16,791 nucleotides of DNA from Patescibacteria group bacterium UBA6899 (GTDB taxonomy: Bacteria > Patescibacteriota > Minisyncoccia > Phycocordibacterales > UBA6899), in contig DKBN01000056.1 in assembly GCA_002451235.1 (NCBI GenBank), positions 1-16,791 of the forward strand. The letters run 5' to 3'. The position numbers and the translations under genes are program-made. The notes beneath the pieces are model-generated. The model saw nothing but the letters and a program-made list of their open reading frames with translations. It made no database searches and had not been told where the DNA came from. Below, piece after piece: positions 1-5,578 of the stretch (positions are counted from its first letter, which is position 1; each line of letters begins with the position of its first letter).

Positions 1-107
1 TTCACGCCGACAAGTGTCGCCGCCTGTGTCGCAGAAATATCCGCTACGAAACACTTCAAAAGACGCGCGCGCTTCTTTGTTGATAATCGTGAGTATTTCA
101 ACGACAT
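1..107 (-). CDS. IS1595-type transposase, N-terminal part (cut by window edge)
   Basis: Reading the minus strand from an ATG at 107 gives 35 residues, starting MSLKYSRLSTKKRARLLK and containing ADISATQAATLVGV. From memory this matches the N-terminal helix-turn-helix start of IS1595/ISXO2-type DDE transposases, which typically read 'YSxLSxKQ...CFxxDLTATQTAxLLGLNRNTVNRY'. Only this start is inside the window, so the DDE catalytic core cannot be assessed. The ATG lies 2 nt downstream of a strong hairpin (110-141) and 36 nt inside the proposed IS end. The gene runs in the same direction as the hydrolase it interrupts. The family call rests on about 35 residues and is fairly but not fully secure. 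Confidence 0.7.
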   Translation of the reverse strand, partial: MSLKYSRLSTKKRARLLKCFVADISATQAATLVGV

Positions 108-109
108 TT

Positions 110-141
110 CTCTAGTTTAGCATTGAGATGCTAGTCTAGAG
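110..141 (-). promoter_or_regulatory. Subterminal IS hairpin next to the transposase start
   Basis: Plus-strand CTCTAG (110-115) and TAGCAT (118-123) pair with ATGCTA (128-133) and CTAGAG (136-141). This gives two 6-bp helices separated by a 2x2 internal loop, with a TGAG apical loop. On the minus strand the hairpin ends 2 nt before the transposase ATG. A -10-like TAAACT (plus AGTTTA, 114-119) sits inside the stem, 6 nt from the ATG. A self-initiated leaderless transcript would therefore lack the hairpin, whereas read-through mRNA from outside would carry it. Confidence 0.55.
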
Positions 142-143
142 CC

Positions 144-363
144 TAGTATTTTTATCCGGCTGGAACCTTTCGAGCATTTCCTCCCACTGGTCGTAGTGTG
201 GCTGAAAAAACCCTGGCATTTCAGGGGCCTGCGTTTCGATGCCCCGAAGAAGAAGTTGTCTTTGAAGCCACGGAATCCAGTGGTCATTTGAGGCAGCTGG
301 GCGACTCGTGTCCTCATACTCTGACTTATCATTGTATCCGTGAATTATTATAGCTCGCTTCAT
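144..363 (-). pseudogene. RBBP9/YdeN-type alpha/beta hydrolase, 5' fragment interrupted by the IS
   Basis: From the ATG at 363 the frame gives 73 family-like residues beginning MKRAIIIHGY, then NDHWIPWLQRQL (about 26-37), PEMPGFFQPHY (about 48-57) and EEMLERFQPDKNT. This is the usual N-terminal third of the RBBP9/YdeN serine hydrolases (about 180-190 aa), with the HGY strand-1 loop and the HWxPWL helix. In family members the next residues form the LVGHS nucleophile elbow. Here only R-L-stop follows, encoded by the inserted DNA, and the frame ends at 136. The product would lack Ser, Asp and His and be inactive. An upstream in-frame extension to 492 exists but does not resemble the family. The 3' remainder should lie beyond the IS, outside the window. 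Its promoter still looks intact. Confidence 0.8.
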
Positions 364-371
364 GTCTTTAT

Positions 372-399
372 ATGATATCCATTTAGAAATATTTGTTAA
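372..399 (-). promoter_or_regulatory. Promoter of the interrupted hydrolase, leaderless type
   Basis: On the minus strand there is TTAACA (394-399), a 16-bp spacer, TATCAT (372-377), then 8 nt to the ATG at 363. The hexamers are close to consensus. The spacing puts the start of transcription at or next to the start codon, and no Shine-Dalgarno is present. Confidence 0.5.
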
Positions 400-438
400 G
401 CTAAGCGTCTCGGGCACGAGAGCTGTGCGGGAGATGGC

Positions 439-530
439 GGTCACAGATATTTCACTCGCCGTCGCTCGTGAAATTCCGCGACCCCGGCTCACGGCTTCGT
501 CTGGTGACTCAGCATCGTTCCGCCTCCCGC
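439..530 (-). repeat. Interspersed GC-rich repeat, copy A (downstream of tRNA-Trp)
   Basis: Read on the minus strand, this stretch contains a GCGGA / ATGCTGAG block, AGACGA, GAGCCGGGGTCGCG (477-490 on plus), GAGCGACGGCG and a terminal TGTGACC. The same ordered blocks occur at 9199-9271 (minus), where the 14-mer is identical, and more loosely at 5474-5557 (plus). Copy A also contains an internal inverted repeat, ATTTCAC (449-455) and GTGAAAT (468-474). No convincing ORF is present. Function is unknown. Confidence 0.5.
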
Positions 531-554
531 AAAGCGAAAAACTGCTTCGCAGTT
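526..554 (-). terminator. Probable intrinsic terminator of tRNA-Trp
   Basis: On the minus strand, 12 nt after the tRNA end, AACTGC and GCAGTT (plus 540-545 and 549-554) form a 6-bp stem with a GAA loop. The stem's terminal TT plus the next three bases give five T's, then CGC. A wider inverted repeat, CCCGCAAAG (526-534) and CTTTGCGGG (562-570), overlaps the tRNA 3' end. The stem is short, so strength is uncertain. Confidence 0.5.
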
Positions 555-566
555 ATTTCATCTTTG

Positions 567-637
567 CGGGCCCACGAGGAATCGAACCCCGACTAATGGT
601 TTTGGAGACCATTGTTCTGCCATTAAACTATAGGCCC
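567..637 (-). tRNA. trnW: tRNA-Trp (CCA anticodon)
   Basis: The minus strand folds into a standard cloverleaf. The acceptor arms are GGGCCTA and TGGGCCC, the D-arm is GTTT/GAAC, and the anticodon stem is ATGGT/ACCAT. The loop CTCCAAA puts CCA at positions 34-36, and the T-arm is CGGGG/CCTCG with TTCGATT. Discriminator is G. Length is 71 nt and the 3' CCA is not encoded, so a CCA-adding enzyme is needed. A -10-like TACACT lies 10 nt upstream. Confidence 0.95.
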
Positions 638-647
638 AATGAGTGGT

Positions 648-653
648 AGTGTA
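648..653 (-). promoter_or_regulatory. -10 element of tRNA-Trp
   Basis: TACACT on the minus strand (plus AGTGTA) ends 10 nt before the mature tRNA 5' end. No good -35 hexamer is visible at normal spacing; the upstream region is T-rich. Confidence 0.3.
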
Positions 654-713
654 CTGAAAATCAAGAAAAAAGGAAGCAAACATGCTTAGCAGATATCAGA
701 AAACATCTGTGAA

Positions 714-741
714 TTGAGTCACGCGCATGTTTTGATAGAAT
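714..741 (+). promoter_or_regulatory. Promoter of the 751 hypothetical gene
   Basis: TTGAGT (714-719), a 16-bp spacer and TAGAAT (736-741) are followed by only 9 nt before the ATG at 751. The mRNA would have a 5' leader of about 2-4 nt or none. No Shine-Dalgarno is seen. Confidence 0.5.
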
Positions 742-750
742 GTTAGGCAC

Positions 751-1242
751 ATGAACGGAGAACACCTCGACGCGACAAACGTTTCTTATTCGAATATCCC
801 GGTCGCCGCGATCCAATTTCCGGATACTCTCAGAAATAAGCTTCGCAAAAGGCTATGGAGGTTATATACGCCGCATCATCCGAAGGTGCGTGATGCACTC
901 CTTGCCGCTCGCATCCTGAGGCACGAAGGACGGCAGGATTTCCTGATCGGCATCATCGCACCGCATTCGAACATCGAGAAAGTCATCTCTCATCTTGTTT
1001 CACGCGGGTACGGCAATCATTTCGTGGCATGGGAAGAGGATGGCCAGGTTGCGAGCTTACGGCTACCGAATGGACACACACACCAATACCATATCCGCAT
1101 CTTTGCGGACGGCGAGATCAGGGCGCATTACGAACGTACACCAGAAGTATTCCCGTTTTCTCATTGGAAGATGATCGGACTTGAAGAAAAGAGGGAATAT
1201 TTCATCGATCTCCTTTGTGGTCACCTTGCTCAAGACGACTGA
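751..1242 (+). CDS. Conserved-looking hypothetical protein
   Basis: This encodes 163 aa with no signal peptide or membrane segment. The C-terminal half is rich in aromatic residues and His: RGYGNHFVAWEEDGQ, HTHQYHIRIF, HYERTPEVFPFSHWK. I recall similar 'hypothetical proteins' in CPR genomes but no function, and I assign none. The ATG is 9 nt after a good -10. The gene is convergent with miaA and their coding ends overlap by 41 bp, so the C-terminus HLAQDD is read antisense to the last miaA codons. Coding status is supported by its promoter, its length and the coherent protein composition. Confidence 0.65.
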   Translation: MNGEHLDATNVSYSNIPVAAIQFPDTLRNKLRKRLWRLYTPHHPKVRDALLAARILRHEGRQDFLIGIIAPHSNIEKVISHLVSRGYGNHFVAWEEDGQVASLRLPNGHTHQYHIRIFADGEIRAHYERTPEVFPFSHWKMIGLEEKREYFIDLLCGHLAQDD

Positions 1243-2155
1243 GAACATACTGGAGTGCATTTTTCGTTTCACTTATATCGAACCAACGGATGCTCGCATT
1301 GCGTTTGAACCAGGTCATCTGCCGCTTGGCATACCGAAAGATCTCACGCGCCAATCGTTCCTCGAACTTCATGCGCCCGATCTCTCCTCGGAGCAACCAA
1401 GCTCCATATCGATATTCAAGCCCGAGTGCTTCCATTCGGCGATAGCTTAGTCCGTTGTCGTGAAGGCGTTCGAATTCCTTGAGCATGCCCGCTCGGATAC
1501 GTTTCTTGAGACGAAGTGCAATACGTTCTTTCAAAGTCTCAGCTTTGCAGGATAGGCCAACCCAAAGAACCTCATAAGGAGATGTTGTGGTAAGTGGCCG
1601 GATAGGCCCATAGAGAGTCGCGATCTCGATCGCGCGGATAAGTCGCACCCGGTTCTTTTGGTCGATCTCTTTCGAGCGCCTCGGATCGAGCTGTTTCAGT
1701 CGTCTCACGAGCGCATCCGTCGGCAATCTCTCGAGTTTCTTCCTGAGTGCGTAGTTTGGCTTCACGTTCGGGAATTTCATGTCAAGGAGGAGCGCGTCCA
1801 CGTAGAAGCCGGTTCCCCCGACCACGACAGGCGCCTTATGCCATTTCAGTATCCGCGCGATTGCATTGCTCCCGTCTCTCTGGAAACGCGCGACCGAGTA
1901 CGCTCGTTTGGGACTAGCAATGTCGAGGAGGTGGTGAGGAACGCCGCGCATCTCTCGCTTCGTGATCTTTCCGCTCCCAAGATCGAGATCGCGATATACT
2001 TGGCGCGAATCAGCTGAGATGATCTCCCCGTCCACAGCGCGGGCGATCTCGACGGCAAAGTCGCTTTTTCCCACCGCTGTCGGACCGACGATAGCGATGA
2101 CTATCGGCTTGCTCTTTCTATATTTGGGGCCTATTTTCACGGTTCTGGTTCCCAT
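1202..2155 (-). CDS. miaA: tRNA dimethylallyltransferase MiaA
   Basis: This 317-aa cytosolic enzyme transfers the dimethylallyl group from DMAPP to N6 of A37 in tRNAs reading UNN codons. That stabilises codon-anticodon pairing, and both tRNAs in this window carry A37. The Walker A/P-loop GPTAVGKS is at residues 24-31 and the DSRQVY motif at 49-54. These are followed by PHHLLD, the VVGGTGFY segment, a KNRVRLIRAIEI helix and a C-terminal RYAKRQMTWFKR, all family hallmarks. The length is normal (about 300-320). The first 15 residues, rich in K and R, are an unconserved extension. It is divergent from the peroxiredoxin gene with 52 bp between start codons, and convergent with the 751 gene. CATAAC or TAACAT lies 6-9 nt upstream of the ATG, so a leaderless mRNA is possible. 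Confidence 0.95.
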   Translation of the reverse strand: MGTRTVKIGPKYRKSKPIVIAIVGPTAVGKSDFAVEIARAVDGEIISADSRQVYRDLDLGSGKITKREMRGVPHHLLDIASPKRAYSVARFQRDGSNAIARILKWHKAPVVVGGTGFYVDALLLDMKFPNVKPNYALRKKLERLPTDALVRRLKQLDPRRSKEIDQKNRVRLIRAIEIATLYGPIRPLTTTSPYEVLWVGLSCKAETLKERIALRLKKRIRAGMLKEFERLHDNGLSYRRMEALGLEYRYGAWLLRGEIGRMKFEERLAREIFRYAKRQMTWFKRNASIRWFDISETKNALQYVLSRLEQGDHKGDR

Positions 2156-2166
2156 GTTCGTGTTAT

Positions 2167-2195
2167 GTTACACTACGCAAGCTTACAAATAATAT
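2167..2195 (+). promoter_or_regulatory. Peroxiredoxin promoter
   Basis: GTTACA (2167-2172), a 17-bp spacer and TAATAT (2190-2195) are followed by 12 nt to the ATG. The 52-bp divergent region with miaA leaves little room for other control sites. No Shine-Dalgarno is visible. Confidence 0.4.
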
Positions 2196-2207
2196 CAAAC
2201 GCGAATT

Positions 2208-2804
2208 ATGAATAACGACGCTCCAACATTGAAGATCGGAGATACACTTCCAGATGTCGCGATGCATATCTATGATCCGAAGAAGGATGAGGACGTGCAC
2301 GTGAAGCTCTCCGATTACAAGGGAAAGTGGAAGATCCTCGTTTTTTATCCTGCGGATTTCACGTTCATCTGCCCCACTGAATTGGAAGAGACGGCTGAGT
2401 TCTATGACGAGTTCGTAAAGCAAGGCGCTGAGGTCTTTTCGGTCTCCACAGATACTCATTTCGTGCACAAGGCATGGCACGACAACTCCGAAGCGATCAA
2501 AAAGGTCAAATATCCGATGGTGGCGGATCCAACCGGGACCATCGCCAAACTCTTCGGGGTCTACATAACCTCAGGTGGCGACGCCGGTCTTGCCCTTCGT
2601 GGCACGTTCATCGTCGATCCAGACAATGTGCTCAAAACGATGGAGATCCACGACAATAATATCGGTCGTTCGGCGAGAGAGACCTTGCGGAAGCTACAGG
2701 CGGCAAAATTCGTCCGCGAGCACGGCGGGGAAGTGTGTCCCGCAGCGTGGGAACCTGGGGAGAAGACGCTCAAGCCCGGGATGGACCTCGTTGGGAAGAT
2801 ATAA
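2208..2804 (+). CDS. 2-Cys peroxiredoxin (AhpC/Prx1 type)
   Basis: This 198-aa thiol peroxidase reduces H2O2, organic hydroperoxides and possibly peroxynitrite. The peroxidatic Cys55 sits in FYPADFTFICPTE, which contains the PxxxTxxC motif, and the resolving Cys177 in GGEVCPAAWEPG. The presence of both, about 120 residues apart, defines a typical 2-Cys dimer or decamer. GLALRGTFIVDP holds the conserved active-site Arg. Length is normal. No thioredoxin-reductase-like AhpF partner is in the window, so its reductant is probably thioredoxin encoded elsewhere. It is a single-gene unit: divergent promoter upstream, bidirectional terminator downstream. Confidence 0.95.
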   Translation: MNNDAPTLKIGDTLPDVAMHIYDPKKDEDVHVKLSDYKGKWKILVFYPADFTFICPTELEETAEFYDEFVKQGAEVFSVSTDTHFVHKAWHDNSEAIKKVKYPMVADPTGTIAKLFGVYITSGGDAGLALRGTFIVDPDNVLKTMEIHDNNIGRSARETLRKLQAAKFVREHGGEVCPAAWEPGEKTLKPGMDLVGKI

Positions 2805-2819
2805 AGTACGAAAATATCC

Positions 2820-2840
2820 GTACAAGGGCAGCCCTTGTAC
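2820..2840. repeat. Perfect hairpin with CAG loop after the peroxiredoxin gene
   Basis: The 9-bp arms GTACAAGGG (2820-2828) and CCCTTGTAC (2832-2840) flank a 3-nt loop, 15 nt after the stop codon. No T-run follows, so it is not a canonical terminator. The next hairpin (2869-2891) is the better terminator. Confidence 0.6.
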
Positions 2841-2868
2841 TGGGACAAAAGAAAACTTGCAATAGAAG

Positions 2869-2891
2869 AAAGCCCCGCGTTGCGGGGCTTT
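2869..2891. terminator. Bidirectional intrinsic terminator
   Basis: The 10-bp arms AAAGCCCCGC (2869-2878) and GCGGGGCTTT (2882-2891) have a GTT loop. The A and T tails are within the stem on both sides. It lies between the convergent peroxiredoxin gene (ends 2804) and the small membrane protein gene (ends 2911), and can serve both. Confidence 0.8.
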
Positions 2892-2910
2892 GAGTTTGGG
2901 AAAAACTTGA

Positions 2911-3195
2911 TCACCTCACACAGATCGGGTCTCCGGTCTGGGGGTGGGAAAGGACAACCTCGCCCTCTTTGCACTTCAGTTCAACAGTTACGGATGCTAC
3001 TGCGTCGTGGCGCATAACGAACTTCATTGCTGGTGTCCCGGAAATTCTCTTGACGATCTCCGCCGGCTCCAACTTTGAGAAGTGCTTGCTCAAAAAGGTG
3101 TCGCTGTCGTGTCCCACCTTAACGATGAGGCAAACGATTAGACCCGCCACGAGAATCCAAAGAAATGGTTCCAATGAAACACTTCTCGTTTCCAT
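2911..3195 (-). CDS. Small single-pass membrane protein, unknown function
   Basis: The product is 94 aa from the METRSVSLEPF start. An upstream in-frame ATG (3216) is less likely because the chosen ATG is preceded at 4 nt by a run of seven G's, a strong purine tract able to pair with the anti-Shine-Dalgarno. A hydrophobic segment at about 10-27 (PFLWILVAGLIVCLIVKV) is followed by a soluble domain of about 65 aa ending in KCKEGEVVLSHPQTGDPICVR with two Cys. I do not recognise a family. It has its own promoter (3230-3257) and ends at the shared terminator. It is probably a lineage-specific orphan. Confidence 0.6.
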   Translation of the reverse strand: METRSVSLEPFLWILVAGLIVCLIVKVGHDSDTFLSKHFSKLEPAEIVKRISGTPAMKFVMRHDAVASVTVELKCKEGEVVLSHPQTGDPICVR

Positions 3196-3229
3196 ATTTC
3201 CCCCCCAAAGGTACATTTAAGATATCGCC

Positions 3230-3257
3230 ACGTTACCATGATAATCGTATTTGTCAA
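3230..3257 (-). promoter_or_regulatory. Promoter of the small membrane protein gene
   Basis: On the minus strand a perfect -35 TTGACA (3252-3257) is followed by a 16-bp spacer and an extended -10, TGG-TAACGT (hexamer 3230-3235). Unlike the leaderless genes nearby, about 30 nt of leader with a G-rich ribosome site would result. Confidence 0.5.
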
Positions 3258-3265
3258 TAGTAGCT

Positions 3266-4855
3266 CTACGATTGGTGTTTACAATACAATTCTCCCGGGG
3301 CGACCATGATGACAGCTCTTGGGGTCTTGAATACGGTGCACCAACCATCATCGAGGAATATTTGTTCGAGATTCTTTGCGTTGTTCTTTGCGGCCCAGTC
3401 CCGTATCTTCTGGATCGGCCCATCGAGCCAAGGTATCCCGATCTTAAAGTCTTTTATGACGACATTTGGGCGCGGATTGATAAATACCGTACGGATATCG
3501 TACCGCGAGAAGAGGTCGCGCCAGGCATCGGAATCATCATAGAATACCGACACAAAATCTTTCATGGCAGATGTCCCGTCGGGTAGGACCCAATGCGGCA
3601 TGCGGCCGTCGATGAATACCCTCGGGGTTCCTGGCGTACCGATAATTGCACCGCCGATCCCATAATCATTGAATAATCTTCCGCCAACGCGCGGAGCGAT
3701 GTTGGCCGCATATGCTCTAATCTCGTCGATGGGCGGGGTGAAAGGAGAGGAGATGTCGCTCGTGAAAGAAAGAAATACTATCGGTGCTGCAGCCAACAGC
3801 ATCATTATGGAGATCGCGATTCCTCGGATCCTTTGGTCGATCTGTGAGAGGAATCTTTGCTCCGCATTGAAGGTCATCTCTCCAAGGAGTGGCTGGATCG
3901 CGGTATAAAAGAAGGTCACGATGCGCACATGTTGCATATAGTTCACAAAAAGGAATCCAAGGGGGAACATCTGTGTCTTTGGGGTTTCTTTCCATACCGT
4001 TCTTCCAATTCCGAAAAGTGCACCGAGAAGCATCCCCCCCGAGAAGGATGCATAGAGAAGTCCCGATTGCCATTCCGCTATATATTTGAGGTAGGGGGTC
4101 GTAAACGCGCGATATATGTCTACCCACATACCAATGCCGTACGGATTTAGGAATGTTATGCCAAAGCAAGAAATGATGACCGCGAGGAATATACGATCGA
4201 ATGACGAGCACGCTCGCGAGATGACGACCTTCCCGATCCAATAGAAAGAAAGATATGCGAGCCCCCCCACAAATGAACCGTGTGTGTTCGCCCAAAGGAG
4301 GAAGAGGGGAACGAGCGCAAGCAACAATCGCCGCGACTCCTTTTTGAGCGCGATATCTAGGATCTCCACGATGGCAAAGAACAGCAAGAAGGAATAGACC
4401 TGCGGACGCAGTCCGATGATCCCGATCATAAGGAACGCGAAGCAATTGATGAAAAATATATGGATCATGCTTCTTGCTCTTAGGGTCCAATAGAGGAACG
4501 GAAGAGCGAAAAGTATCCCAGCAAGGATCGATATCATTCCTAGTGGGAGAATAGGAAGCAACCGTGCTAAGACGACATGCCCGAGCCACTCGTGATCGAC
4601 CCAGAGGTATGTCGGTATCGTGTAGGAATACGGGTCGGATCGAGGAACGGAAATAGAATTCGTATAATAATCTTGGGTGGTCTTGAGATGCCAACCAAAG
4701 TCCGGGTCGACAAAGAGCCAGGATTTTGCAGCATACGCGATGAAGATCATTGTGATGGAAACGATCTTGAGGACAAGGAGTAGCCGTTCTTCTTGTTCGG
4801 GGGTGACATGGATCGAAAGTAACTTCTGTGATAGCGCTTCCAGATATCTTCTCAT
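3266..4855 (-). CDS. Polytopic membrane protein, GT-C glycosyltransferase-like
   Basis: This encodes 529 aa. After a short N-terminal cytosolic helix come many hydrophobic segments (first about 28-47, then a series from about 97 to 370) and a soluble C-terminal domain of about 150 aa. Between the first two segments lie DPDFGWHL (50-57), SVPRSDPYSYT (69-79) and WVDHEWL (85-91). Acidic and His residues in the first outside loop are typical of GT-C-fold lipid-sugar-dependent transferases. The C-terminal RLFNDYGIGGAIIGTPGTPRVFIDGR resembles, from memory, a recurrent block in uncharacterised bacterial members. Donor and acceptor are unknown; cell-surface glycosylation is a guess. TATGCT ends 6 nt before the ATG, so the mRNA is probably leaderless. 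A long second frame on the same strand is a shadow. Confidence 0.75.
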   Translation of the reverse strand: MRRYLEALSQKLLSIHVTPEQEERLLLVLKIVSITMIFIAYAAKSWLFVDPDFGWHLKTTQDYYTNSISVPRSDPYSYTIPTYLWVDHEWLGHVVLARLLPILPLGMISILAGILFALPFLYWTLRARSMIHIFFINCFAFLMIGIIGLRPQVYSFLLFFAIVEILDIALKKESRRLLLALVPLFLLWANTHGSFVGGLAYLSFYWIGKVVISRACSSFDRIFLAVIISCFGITFLNPYGIGMWVDIYRAFTTPYLKYIAEWQSGLLYASFSGGMLLGALFGIGRTVWKETPKTQMFPLGFLFVNYMQHVRIVTFFYTAIQPLLGEMTFNAEQRFLSQIDQRIRGIAISIMMLLAAAPIVFLSFTSDISSPFTPPIDEIRAYAANIAPRVGGRLFNDYGIGGAIIGTPGTPRVFIDGRMPHWVLPDGTSAMKDFVSVFYDDSDAWRDLFSRYDIRTVFINPRPNVVIKDFKIGIPWLDGPIQKIRDWAAKNNAKNLEQIFLDDGWCTVFKTPRAVIMVAPGELYCKHQS

Positions 4856-4861
4856 CTAGCG

Positions 4862-4867
4862 AGCATA
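4862..4867 (-). promoter_or_regulatory. -10 of the GT-C-like gene
   Basis: TATGCT on the minus strand, 6 nt before the ATG at 4855. A weak TTCCTC (4885-4890) lies at 17-bp spacing. The geometry is that of a leaderless transcript. Confidence 0.35.
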
Positions 4868-4905
4868 CAAGAGTTTGTTGGGCTGAGGAAGAACACTCCG
4901 TGGAT

Positions 4906-4941
4906 ATAGAAAAACAAAACAGCGCCCTTCTGAGCGCCGTT
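4906..4941 (-). terminator. Intrinsic terminator of the winged-helix-like gene
   Basis: On the minus strand AACGGCGCT pairs with GGCGCTGTT (two G-U pairs) around a loop of about 6 nt, followed by TTGTTTTTC. It lies 9 nt after the stop codon at 4950. Confidence 0.7.
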
Positions 4942-4949
4942 AAAGAAGT

Positions 4950-5270
4950 TCACATGTTCGGGCTGAATGTGGGGCCGAGTAATTCGATAGCCCTTGGATG
5001 CCCTTCTCGCGCAAGGCATCTGATCTGTGCGACAATCTTCCCGCCCCTCTTTGTCAATTCATAGCATCGGGGAGACTGGCCGTCGGGTGCTGCCAGCCGA
5101 ACATACCCGTCAGCGACTAGCGCAGCAATCCCTGCATCGATCAGGTCCGTGTGGTAGTGCTTGCGGAACCGATCCTTGATGATCTCTTGGATATCCCCAA
5201 TGCATAAACAGTGTTTCTCGAGCGCTTGCAAGATGCGTGGGCGGTCCTTCTTCACATTCTCGATGTCCAT
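4950..5270 (-). CDS. Small winged-helix-like hypothetical protein
   Basis: This encodes 106 aa from MDIENVKKDRPRILQ. The longer frame (start 5297) is rejected because GGAGGGAGG directly precedes the ATG at 5270, a strong Shine-Dalgarno. The order RILQALEKHCLCIGDIQEIIKDRF, DLIDAGIAALVADGYVRL, YELTKRGGKIVAQIR looks like helix-turn-helix plus a beta-wing, as in small MarR- or ArsR-like winged-helix proteins. The match is by pattern only and no family is claimed. It contains three Cys and many His, Lys and Arg. It has a near-consensus promoter and its own terminator, forming an independent transcription unit between two long genes. It could be a small DNA-binding regulator. Confidence 0.6.
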   Translation of the reverse strand: MDIENVKKDRPRILQALEKHCLCIGDIQEIIKDRFRKHYHTDLIDAGIAALVADGYVRLAAPDGQSPRCYELTKRGGKIVAQIRCLAREGHPRAIELLGPTFSPNM

Positions 5271-5302
5271 CCTCCCTCCTATCCGGAACAAAGTCAAAGG
5301 AA

Positions 5303-5331
5303 GTTATATCCGTTTTTGTGGAAGAAATCAA
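5303..5331 (-). promoter_or_regulatory. Promoter of the winged-helix-like gene
   Basis: On the minus strand: TTGATT (5326-5331), a 17-bp spacer, TATAAC (5303-5308), then about 32 nt to the ATG with GGAGGGAGG at its end. Confidence 0.6.
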
Positions 5332-5367
5332 TGCTTTTATTTTTCATGATGCTCATGTAGACTTTTG

Positions 5368-5430
5368 CATATTGCCGGAGTGGCGTAATGGCAGCCGCGC
5401 ACGACTCAAAATCGTGTCCCGCAAGGGGTG
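5368..5430 (+). pseudogene. 5' fragment of tRNA-Leu(CAA)
   Basis: This matches 5573-5635 at 62 of 63 positions (C5422 versus T5627, in the variable loop). It contains the acceptor 5' arm, D-arm, anticodon arm with CAA, and the variable arm. It then diverges completely: no T-arm or acceptor 3' arm (CTCCGGC) follows, so no cloverleaf can close. The match begins 6 nt before the tRNA 5' end. No consensus -10 precedes it (TAGACT at best). Confidence 0.85.
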
Positions 5431-5431
5431 A

Positions 5432-5473
5432 GGCGCGATCGGTTCGAGACAACTGCTTGTCTCGAACTGCGCC
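5432..5473 (+). repeat. Strong hairpin after the tRNA-Leu fragment
   Basis: A perfect 11-bp stem, GTTCGAGACAA (5442-5452) and TTGTCTCGAAC (5457-5467), has a CTGC loop. It is extended by GGCGC (5432-5436) pairing with GCGCC (5469-5473). The left arm begins GGTTCGAG like the lost T-loop of the tRNA. No T-run follows. Confidence 0.7.
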
Positions 5474-5557
5474 GCAAGGCCGGAGCGATGTCGCTTGCGA
5501 CCGCGAGGCGGGGTCGCGAACACTTAGGAGCAGAGCGACTTAGTGATTCGTGACTGG
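5474..5557 (+). repeat. Interspersed GC-rich repeat, copy C (within the tRNA-Leu duplication)
   Basis: Read on plus, the ordered blocks are CGGAGCGATG, GGCGGGGTCGCG (core GGGGTCGCG at 5510-5518), AGAGCGAC, AGTGA and CGTGAC. This is the same order as copies A and B but more diverged. The stretch 5271-5578 has no protein gene; it holds a promoter, the tRNA fragment, a hairpin and this element. Confidence 0.4.
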
Positions 5558-5563
5558 GTTCGG

Positions 5564-5569
5564 TATAAT
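5564..5569 (+). promoter_or_regulatory. Consensus -10 of tRNA-Leu
   Basis: A perfect TATAAT lies 9 nt before the tRNA 5' end. No good -35 is visible. This element is absent before the fragment copy at 5374. Confidence 0.55.
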
Positions 5570-5578
5570 CATCATATT

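Larger units (their letters stand above)
1..143 (-). mobile_element. End of an IS1595-like insertion sequence
   Basis: The reading frame of a conserved hydrolase stops abruptly at 144, and new sequence begins with GGCTCTAGACTAGCATCTCA on the minus strand. A terminal GG, a transposase starting 36 nt inside, and insertion into an ORF fit an IS1595-family end. The other end and the target-site duplication lie outside the window. The predicted 8-bp duplication would be positions 144-151 (TAGTATTT on plus). The exact end at 143 is inferred from the GG. Confidence 0.6.

Noticed and set aside
136..492. Full 118-codon frame as an intact small protein
   Set aside because: Only residues from the ATG at 363 resemble the hydrolase family. 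The last two codons and the stop come from the IS end.
362..649. Plus-strand open frame of 95 codons
   Set aside because: It runs antisense through repeat copy A and tRNA-Trp. No start signal is present.
3717..4694. Long open frame (325 codons) on the minus strand
   Set aside because: It lies inside the GT-C-like gene in another frame of the same strand. Its translation lacks coherent membrane segments and motifs, whereas the 529-aa frame has both.
5374..5470. A second functional tRNA-Leu or an intron-containing tRNA
   Set aside because: No acceptor 3' arm complementary to GCCGGAG follows before the next tRNA copy. The downstream GCCGGAGCG is in the same orientation, not complementary.
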